23,711 nucleotides of DNA. Origin: Sphaeroforma sirkka (taxonomy: Eukaryota; Opisthokonta; Ichthyosporea; Ichthyophonida). A model generated the notes under the pieces. It saw only the letters and a program-made list of their open reading frames with translations, did not search any database and was not told the DNA's origin. The translations under genes and the position numbers were made by a program. Below are positions 17,358 to 23,711 of the stretch, in pieces; within the stretch, counting starts at the first letter, position 1; every line of letters begins with the position of its first letter. Where the stretch lies: NCBI GenBank assembly GCA_001586965.3, contig LUCW03001817.1, positions 1 to 23,711 of the forward strand, read 5' to 3'.

Positions 17358-17430
17358 AGAGAAATACAAAGTATGCAAACGAGTATAAAAGAGAAATACA
17401 AAGTATGAAAACTGCATTGTATAGAGAAAT
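17358..17430 (+). repeat. Short direct repeat just after PFKFB
   Basis: An 18-base unit (agagaaatacaaagtatg) occurs identically at 17358-17375 and 17390-17407, and its first 8 bases recur at 17423-17430. The spacing is 32-33 bases, so this is a decayed tandem repeat, possibly within the 3' UTR. Confidence 0.8.
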
Positions 17431-17865
17431 GTATAAGTGCCAAAATATGCACTAGATATATCATGATCCTTTTTTCTTGTCTTTGGAGGTAATAGACAAC
17501 CGCGCAAAGAATTGACAATGAGGTGGAATAGAATACTAGTGAGCGTTAGTAACGAGATTCACGAAAAGGATGATGTCAAATTAATGTAAATTTTAATGTT
17601 TGTTGGCCTATACATTGTTGGCGTACCAAAATCACGCATAATTTTAAATGTTCTCTATTTAAAAAAAACTTCGTCAAGCAAAGGGTGTAGTTCTCAATCA
17701 TTGTGGACCTTTTGCAGATCAGCCGTTCATTGCGGCTCAGTGACTGCAGTAGTTCACTCGAACCGGTAGTCAAGTGCACACTGGGTACCCCAAAACATAC
17801 AAGCGACAAGTGCTATGTCAGCAGTGTGTTGATATGTTTGATATGTAGTCCACTGAGGGAAAAGA
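17431..17865. other. Intergenic stretch between PFKFB and the converging ORF
   Basis: No supported gene. A plus-strand frame after ttttgcag at 17717 (begins ISRSLRLSD, Cys/Ser-rich, stop at 17906) could in principle be an alternative terminal exon, but nothing in it resembles PFKFB. Confidence 0.4.
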
Positions 17866-18129
17866 TTAGCTTGCGGCGATGCCGTTGTGCGTTTGATCCC
17901 ATGTAGGCAGACTGGATTGTATAGATGTATCCTCTACAGCACCATCCGTGGTGGAGATCATACTTCTTCTTGCGAATGAGTCCCTGTGCGCAGGCGACGA
18001 TACATCTGACGCCACAGAAGATTTTGAAGTTGTACTATCACGAGATGATTGTGAGGCAACAAGTCCAGCGCCAACGAATGGAAGTGATATGAAGGCGGCC
18101 TTCACCGCGGTGACTTGAGAAACTAGCAT
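17866..18129 (-). CDS. Hypothetical 87-residue Ser/Thr-rich protein
   Basis: Minus strand, converging on PFKFB. The ATG at 18129 is chosen over the longer TTG-started frame. The N-terminus (MLVSQVTAVKAAFISLPF then VGAGLVAS) is moderately hydrophobic and could be a weak signal or membrane segment. The rest is rich in Ser, Thr and Asp (SRDSTTSKSSVASDVSS) and looks disordered. The (TA)n tract lies just upstream. No family recognised; it could be one exon or a chance frame. Confidence 0.35.
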   Translation of the reverse strand: MLVSQVTAVKAAFISLPFVGAGLVASQSSRDSTTSKSSVASDVSSPAHRDSFARRSMISTTDGAVEDTSIQSSLPTWDQTHNGIAAS

Positions 18130-18161
18130 GATAGATACTTTTAAGATATTATGAAGTACCA

Positions 18162-18164
<3 letters not shown>

Positions 18165-18209
<45 letters not shown>
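18165..18209 (+). repeat. (TA)n microsatellite
   Basis: About 22 uninterrupted TA units. Confidence 0.97.
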
Positions 18210-18212
<3 letters not shown>

Positions 18213-18974
18213 GCGTTTAGAGTTTCGAATGTTGCCTCATTTCACATTTGCCTCTACTTGTGACTTGTGTTGTACTGTTGTTGGGGGCTGAGATCAGAAA
18301 AGAAAATTGTCCTGTGTTAAAAAGCCAATAGTCCTGCCAGCTGCAGCCTCAGAAAAGGCATGACGCTTTATGATAAATTCTCGATGCGGCTGTGCCATCG
18401 ATCGAAGTTCGAAAGTCCCAGCATCTGGTTTTAGTGAATGGGTTATTGGGGTTCGCAAGACGCAACTCGTAGCACTGGCCTACTGCATTAGGACTGGGAG
18501 TGGGGAGGGGAAGTGAGTGGGCCCTGGCGTTTGCCGTTTAGCGAATGGCGGTTAGCTGACTGTTTTTTTATAGGTTTTTTTTAAAAGTTTTTTTACTACT
18601 CTGCCGAGTCGCCCAGAGGTAGACAAATAGATTCTACCAGAAGTTCTTTTCTTTCAATCCGCTACGCAGTTTTAAACACATCTGGGCTGTGAGCTGAGAA
18701 TTGAGATTGAGAATTTGAGTGTCTAAGTCTCTGAGATTCTCTTCACTCTTGTGAGTCTTGAGTCTTGACAAGAGAGCACAGCCTCTAGATTTAGGATGAG
18801 GGTTGCGACTTTCCGAGCAGAAATGAGGTTTCCTCCGATCGTATGGACTCTTCCCTCTATCCAGAGAAAGGGCCGCGATAAGAGACTTGCGACTTGAGAG
18901 CAGAGTTGAGAGACTGATGAGAGAGCCTGAGACTGAGAGCCAGGCCGCCAGTCAGCCAGGCAGGCGGGCCTATT
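18210..18974. other. Intergenic low-complexity DNA
   Basis: No gene seen. T-runs at about 18560-18595; from about 18690 onward a GA/CT-rich degenerate tract built of GAGTCTTGA, GACTTGAGAG and GAGACTGAGA variations. Confidence 0.6.
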
Positions 18975-18998
18975 TATATATATATATATATATATATT
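18975..18998 (+). repeat. (TA)n microsatellite
   Basis: About 12 TA units, directly left of the proposed inverted-repeat element. Confidence 0.93.
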
Positions 18999-19652
18999 CT
19001 TTTATCACCCCATCCACCCATCAAGGGGTGTTAAATGGCCCAAAAATAACAAAAACATGCCAAAAACCAAAAACCGGATTTGACCCAATCACCAAAATAA
19101 GACTTGTGACGGGATAATTAGGTATTTAGAAGGCCCTGAGAAAAGCCATGTCTGTAGCATCACTAGAGCACCTCGCACTAACAACATGAAATCTGCACCT
19201 CTAACAGTGGTAAAAACCGTTATTCTGACCTTTAGACGTCGCATATGACCTTTTCTTTCACAACTAGACATATAATAAGGTAAATATACACTCTATATGC
19301 AGGCTTTGGATCATACTAAGCATAATTGTATAATAAAGAACATTTATTGCTAACATCACTTGACATCACATTATCGCTTGCTTTGTGCCTTTTTTCAACT
19401 TGGTCTTCTGGTATGTGATTTGTTTCTGTACCAATCGTTGTGTTGAGAAGTCTTCTGGACAAACGCCTTCTTTTAAATATTCCTGCTGTAGACTACTGTA
19501 TACTGATTGATACTTCCACTTGCATGTCCACCTTAACCAAGTGTACGATGTGTGGTATATATTTTTCTGGAAACTTGACAGTCTTGGCACGTCGTTGTGG
19601 TGCTGGATCATTTAATGACGCGTCTTCGCCACGTGCCAAAGCAGCAGCCACT

Positions 19653-19883
19653 CTATTCACCTACATATCTTAGCTCGTTGATACATATCTTAGCTCGTTT
19701 TGCTGATGCACGATTACTCGTGCGTTTGGTATAAGCATGTACTACGTTGTCACTAGACCCAACAGGACGCCCTCTTTTCCGTTGTAGACTGGCAATAGTC
19801 TGCTCCCCATTGCATTTGTATTCACAGCGGGACCAGCATAAACATCTATCGCATTTGCTGACTTTACACTTACAGGTAAGCAT
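19653..19883 (-). pseudogene. Cys-cluster and AT-hook open frame
   Basis: A 76-codon frame from the ATG at 19883. Residues 4-24 are Cys-rich (CKCKVSKCDRCLCW, then C and C at 20 and 24), suggesting metal binding. Residues 36-42 (KRGRPVG) form a classic AT-hook, which binds the minor groove of AT-rich DNA. More coding-looking minus-strand sequence continues to about 19366 (KYIPHIVHLVKVDMQVE; LQQEYLKEGVCPEDFSTQR), in other frames, so the whole looks like a decayed or spliced gene. It sits between the proposed inverted repeats, which suggests a transposon protein. Family not recognised. Confidence 0.45.
19662..19699 (+). repeat. 18-base tandem repeat, period 20
   Basis: TACATATCTTAGCTCGTT occurs at 19662-19679 and again at 19682-19699, at the end of the AT-hook frame. 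Confidence 0.9.
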
Positions 19884-20290
19884 GATGGTCAATCTCTGAC
19901 GTCAAGCATTCAATCGATGCGCATGCATCGGTCGTCACACACCAACTGTTCTCTAACCACCTCCAGCACTCCTCAGAAGATCTCAATATACTCTAAAACA
20001 CTTTATTAACTTATATGCAACATATAAATGCAGTATAGTACTCAGAACACAAACATAAATCGATGTTTTAGTACCTCTGAAATCGACACAATGATGTATA
20101 CTGAACTAGCTGCAACATGCGAACAAAACATGCTATCGAGATGGCGCCTTTTCAGACGCCTTTGTGAATTTTCTTAAAATCACACATGCAAAAATAATGG
20201 TTTTGGTCCAATTCCGTATTTACTGTTTTGGATCAGTTTCGTTAAAACCAGATCCCCTTGGTAGGTGGATGGGTTGTTAAAAAAGTTAAA

Positions 20291-21283
20291 AAGAAAGCAC
20301 AGCTGCTTGCTGGGCGCTGGAAGTCTTCTTGGACAGTTGGACTTGTACCCACCACAAGGCCCAAGAGTCCACAAGACTGAAAATACAGCACTCTGGATGG
20401 AAGTAGAATGGAGGCGGAGGTATTCTGTCTCATGTGATGCAACTCTAAATAAAAGTCCTTCTTCGAGTCTTCTCACTCATCTGGGATTGTTTCCAGAAAA
20501 AAATGCAAACACAAAGCATCTGCTCTCTACTCTTGTCACAGATGCAGGACCGAAAATCGACTACCGATCTCAGAAAAATATACATTGGATAATCTAGGAA
20601 CAATGTCATACTATAATTGCACCAGATTTAAATAACAACTGACCTGGTGCCTCGTTTAAAAAAAATGGTAGTAGGACGTAGAGCTTTTTTAATCTCTACC
20701 ACAGGCTACAGTCTACACAGTAGGTTTTATCGTAATTACGTTTTTAAAGTCCTTTCGTAAACGTGAAAATATAGTACGTTCTCTATGAGCCTTACGCCTA
20801 GATGCACACTATGGCTAATAGGCGTAAGTTTATTCATATTTACGTTTTACATTCAATGCGCAAACATCAAAACGTAGTCCGTCTAAGCTGTATATGGGTT
20901 ACGTTACTTATGAGCCCTGCTCTGCAGTCTATTTACACTCTACCGACAGTTCTACAATCTACACATTTTTTTTTGAAAATATTCATAGTCTCATACTCTC
21001 TCTCTCTCTCGCTCTCTCTCCAAGACTCTATATAAATATATACTATATTGAGTATACAGTCTATATAAGTATTTATATGGATAAAATAGAGCACTTTTGT
21101 TTTAAAAATGCGCTCACAGTCGTCCTCAGGAAACCTCTTTGGCTTTTTTTCTTCTATTATATTTGTTTCTGAAATATTTACTCGATTGTCGCAACTCGCG
21201 AGACACGTTTCAAACTATTATCCAATGGAATTATTGTGTTATATGATTCCTAATATTCTTCTTATTATACGTCGCGAACAATC
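20291..21283. other. Intergenic stretch with hairpins and a (CT)n tract
   Basis: No supported gene. A 110-codon plus-strand frame (20265-20597) overlaps the inverted-repeat end and has no recognisable motif. A 10-base perfect inverted repeat (cttacgccta/taggcgtaag) lies at 20791-20828, with looser pairing outside it. (CT)n lies at 20996-21021. Confidence 0.55.
20996..21021 (+). repeat. (CT)n microsatellite
   Basis: CT repeats with a single G interruption. Confidence 0.92.
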
Positions 21284-21429
21284 AAATATCCTTTTTAACT
21301 ATTTGAATTTGACGAATATACTTAAAATATTCAGTCATATCACTATATTTTGCTACAAATATCCTTTTTAACTATTTGAATTTGACGAATATACTTAAAA
21401 TATTCAGTCATATCACTATATTTTGCTAC
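21284..21429 (+). repeat. Perfect 73-bp tandem duplication
   Basis: Copies at 21284-21356 and 21357-21429, each from AAATATCCTTTTTAAC to ATTTTGCTAC, with no difference seen by eye. Confidence 0.97.
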
Positions 21430-21558
21430 GGTTTTCAATTTCCATTGAATTAAAATAAAACAGTGAATCAAAAGTGAGCAATTGCTCTGGAGTTTGGACA
21501 GTACGAAAAAAAAAAGTCCGGGGACTCCAGGTTTAATTTACTGTGGACTGGTGTCTAA

Positions 21559-21696
21559 TTTGCGGATACGAACCTCCTGGTGCAAATTCAGGAAGGAAAC
21601 GAAGTACCCGATAGATATGTCCAGAGGTGCTATGAACGGACATGTACTATCCCGAAGAGTATAGGAGCAACATACTTTGATTATAAGGATGTCTGA
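21559..21696 (+). other. Short coding-like frame without a start
   Basis: 45 codons from after a stop at 21556 to TGA at 21694. It contains LVQIQEGNEVPDRYVQRCYER and ends SIGATYFDYKDV when read in segments; composition is more protein-like than the surroundings. It has no ATG and no clear acceptor. It may be a relic of a mobile element or an isolated exon. Confidence 0.25.
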
Positions 21697-22090
21697 TAGG
21701 TGTGAACGGACCTATATAGTACTCATGTTTGACTAGTTTGACACAAACTCTGGTACAAACCAAAACCTCTGTAATTTTTAAACCAATAGAAAATCCGGAT
21801 AATATTAAGTATGTGTTTATTACTCGTGAATTGGTCTATTTAAAAACCAATGGGATGTATTTTTAAATGTACATCTGGGTCAACCTCCTTAGTAATATCC
21901 CCGCCGGTCTTGAGGTTTATATGTGGACTGATTCTCTCTAATGCCCTTTTTAGTTTTTTATAAATATGGTCATCGCTGGCGGCTGGGTTGAACTGAGCAT
22001 TGAGACTTGAGACTTGAGACTTGAGACTTGAGAGCCGCCGAGAGGTTCAGAACTTCAGCCATTGTTCAAGTTTCAGCCTCAGGTCTCTAC
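21697..22090. other. Intergenic, with a TTGAGAC heptamer array
   Basis: No gene seen. Five tandem 7-base units (TTGAGAC x4 then TTGAGAG) lie at 22000-22034, related in sequence to the GA-rich tract near 18.7-18.95 kb. Confidence 0.7.
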
Positions 22091-22469
22091 TACTGTCATA
22101 CCTCTTTTAATATGAACACCTCTTTATATGACCAATTTTCAAATTTGGGCTAACCCCCCATATATGTGTCAGGTCTTTTTGGGCCGGTCCTGACAGCCTG
22201 CCCTTGGCGGGACCTTGGAGGTCCGACTATTGTCAGCACTGAGCACTGATCGAGTTAAAATTTTAAATTTGTGATGGTCATCTTGTGCTCCGAGTCTCCG
22301 ACCACGAGGTCAGGGACTCAGGGGTACAGTCTCTCACTTTCGTATATTTGTAAGTGTATTTACATGTCTTATATTTTACATTTGACTTTAGCTTTATAGG
22401 AGCACGTTCATACATAGACTGGTACATACAACAATAGATACTGATGAGAGACACTTCTAGTGGTGAACG

Positions 22470-22580
22470 ATGTTAAGGAAGACAAATACTGAAGCAGAAA
22501 GCGAGGAGCCAGAGGCGGAAGAGACCGAAGAGCCAGAGGCAGAAGAGATTGAAGACTCAGACATACGTAGTATGATGTGA
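22470..22580 (+). pseudogene. Acidic C-terminal remnant of a transposase
   Basis: 36 codons and a TGA, with two near-identical 24-base units coding EEPEAEET and EEPEAEEI, followed by EDSDIRSMM. Strongly acidic tails of this sort end many pogo/Tigger/jerky-type transposases. It lies inside the TA-flanked inverted-repeat element, in line with an internal deletion of the DDE core. Confidence 0.4.
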
Positions 22581-22715
22581 GAGAGGACTTACGTTCCACA
22601 ACTCAACGCAGAGGGTGTGAGCGATGAAACATAACTCAACACTGAGTGTGATGCAGGAGGAATGATTATGATTTTGTATATAATATTGATTTTTTGGTAG
22701 CAGTTTGTATATTTT

Positions 22716-22772
22716 AAAATAGGGATATTATTATTTATTTCAAAAATGATAAGTTTCTATGTTACAATGTAT
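22716..22772 (+). repeat. Dispersed repeat fragment, copy 2
   Basis: Matches 8514-8571 (about 85% by eye, with a few small gaps). Located in the right half of the pogo-like element, so copy 1 may be a fragment of a related element. Confidence 0.75.
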
Positions 22773-22934
22773 TCATCAAAAATAAAAATACTCCTGTAAA
22801 TAAACAGAAGATTTCCAGAGTACAAATATTGAAATATAGGAGCATTTTTGAGTGATACTGCGCCCGGGTTGCTCCTGGTCTATTTATAGGTTAGACCCCG
22901 AACCTGTCAGTAAGGACCTGACCCAGACTTGGCC

Positions 22935-22990
22935 ACCTCTTTATATGACCAACTTTTGACCAAAAACGGACATTGGTCATATAAAGAGGT
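22935..22990. repeat. 18-bp perfect inverted repeat in transposon end
   Basis: ACCTCTTTATATGACCAA (22935-22952) faces TTGGTCATATAAAGAGGT (22973-22990) across 20 bases. It could fold into a stable hairpin at the right end of the pogo-like element. Confidence 0.95.
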
Positions 22991-23001
22991 ATGACTGTAC
23001 T

Positions 23002-23025
23002 AGACTCTACTCTAGAGTAGAGTCT
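23002..23025. repeat. 24-bp perfect palindrome
   Basis: AGACTCTACTCT followed directly by its reverse complement, three bases outside the TA that ends the pogo-like element. Confidence 0.97.
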
Positions 23026-23478
23026 CAGAATCAGGGTCACAGAGGCAGACACTAGCTGACGAGCGGCCAGCCTCTCAGCCCATGTCAGATCTATGTTCTA
23101 ATCCGATTAGTGATTACCCGAATGGAAGGAATGGTCAATGGGTGAATCACGTATATCTCCTATTCATAAATCAAGAGTTTCCATTGGTTAAAATAATAAT
23201 GTATGCTACGGACAAGTTATTTATTCAACAACTGAACTAAAAGTATTTATGAAATATTTAATAAATTGTTAGACACTCTCTACTAGTTATTTTTCAATTG
23301 ACATATTTTTTCAAAAAAACAACCCAATCGAAGCGCTCCAAAAGCGATACGCTTTTTATTAGCCTGTAGATCGAGACAGATTTGCACGATTGTGAAATGT
23401 GAAAGGTCTACGTCGTTCCATTATCGCAGCATCGCTAGTCTTTCTACTACTAAAATATGCACGAGACACACTTCCTGG
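23026..23478. other. Intergenic, nothing recognised
   Basis: AT-rich with scattered stops on both strands. No repeat or RNA gene seen. Confidence 0.5.
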
Positions 23479-23711
23479 CTAATCAGTGCATGTTGCATGG
23501 TCAATAAGCGAACATGAGACACCCTTTTCCATGCAATCTTCGCAAGGAATGCGATCATGCCTCAGCCATCCTGGAGGTACACAAAATCGCTGCTGTTGCT
23601 CATATCCACCCAGGACTGTCGATATTTTAACTGTACCGGAATGATCACATACTGCTTGCATACTTGCTATAGATATTAACGTAGACATGATTATGAAGAA
23701 ATATATGTTGC
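23479..23711 (-). CDS. Small secreted-looking Cys-rich protein, cut by right edge
   Basis: Minus strand, stop at 23479, open to the window end. The first internal ATG (23688) would give 69 residues, but the frame continues upstream as NIYFFII, so the hydrophobic run NIYFFIIMSTLISIASM looks like a signal peptide whose start lies outside the window. After it come six Cys (14, 36, 49, 52, 59, 67 counted from the ATG at 23688), enough for three disulfides, with FCVPPGWLRHDRIPCEDC in the middle. The last exon appears to be this one. I do not recognise a family; the pattern suits an extracellular or secreted protein. Confidence 0.45.
   Translation of the reverse strand, partial: NIYFFIIMSTLISIASMQAVCDHSGTVKISTVLGGYEQQQRFCVPPGWLRHDRIPCEDCMEKGVSCSLIDHATCTD

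Larger units (their letters stand above)
19005..20290 (-). mobile_element. Possible DNA transposon with diverged terminal inverted repeats
   Basis: Plus-strand 19009-19110 and the reverse complement of 20283-20185 start alike (CCATCCACCYAYCAAGGGG) and keep patchy similarity inward (CCAAAA..., CGGAWTTG, GACC/ACC). Both read inward, as terminal inverted repeats do, and minus-strand open frames with DNA-binding features lie between. No clear target duplication is visible, so the ends and class are uncertain. Confidence 0.4.
22093..22997 (+). mobile_element. pogo/Tigger-like DNA transposon, internally shortened
   Basis: 905 bp flanked by TA (22091-22092 and 22998-22999). Left end CTGTCATACCTCTTT; right end, reverse-complemented, CAGTCATACCTCTTTATATG. 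TA duplication and CAGTCATACCTC-type ends are typical of pogo/Tigger elements of the Tc1/mariner superfamily. The inside is too short for a full transposase (usually well over 400 residues) but keeps an acidic ORF tail (22470-22580). The sequence ACCTCTTTATATGACCAA recurs at 22118-22135 and 22935-22952, and inverted at 22973-22990. Confidence 0.65.

Noticed and set aside
17718-17906. Plus-strand frame after ttttgcag as an alternative PFKFB last exon
   Set aside because: Phase would allow it, but the peptide does not resemble any PFKFB C-terminus and exon 12 already completes the family pattern.
20894-21371. 92- and 87-codon plus-strand frames near 21 kb
   Set aside because: Made of (CT)n, AT-rich DNA and the 73-bp duplication; composition is typical of chance frames.

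Overview
The window is eukaryotic nuclear DNA. It holds one intron-rich host gene (12 coding exons, all introns GT-AG), a nearly full-length LTR retroelement and many AT-rich microsatellites. The gene is a bifunctional 6-phosphofructo-2-kinase/fructose-2,6-bisphosphatase of the animal type. Together with a chromodomain-bearing Ty3/gypsy element and long simple-sequence tracts, this fits an intron-rich opisthokont or a unicellular relative of animals (an ichthyosporean-like genome is one candidate). That placement is inference; nothing here proves the species.

Layout. 1-493: coding-looking minus-strand sequence with a Cys cluster, cut by the retroelement. 494-8152: a 7.65 kb minus-strand Ty3/gypsy (Metaviridae) fossil with two 595-bp LTRs, a 4-bp target duplication, gag, protease, RT, RNase H, a DNA-adenine-methylase-like segment, integrase and a chromodomain-like tail. 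A tRNA-Thr-like sequence with a full Pol III promoter lies antisense in its gag region. 8153-10510: AT-rich intergenic DNA with a few unassigned ORFs, a repeat shared with 22.7 kb and a GTG-rich minisatellite. 10511-17279 (+): the PFKFB gene, 443 residues, with introns carrying (CA)n(TA)n tracts. 17280-18999: 3' flank, a small converging minus-strand ORF and GA-rich low-complexity DNA. 19000-20290: possible inverted-repeat element around minus-strand open frames with a Cys cluster and an AT-hook. 20291-22090: hairpins, a (CT)n tract, a perfect 73-bp tandem duplication and a short coding-like frame. 22091-22999: a 905-bp pogo/Tigger-like DNA transposon with TA target duplication and an acidic ORF tail. 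23479-23711 (-): the C-terminal part of a small secreted-looking Cys-rich protein running off the right edge.

The only gene with a clear job is PFKFB. It makes and breaks fructose-2,6-bisphosphate, the allosteric signal that sets the balance between glycolysis and gluconeogenesis, and both catalytic halves keep their key residues. The rest is mostly mobile-element debris and simple repeats.
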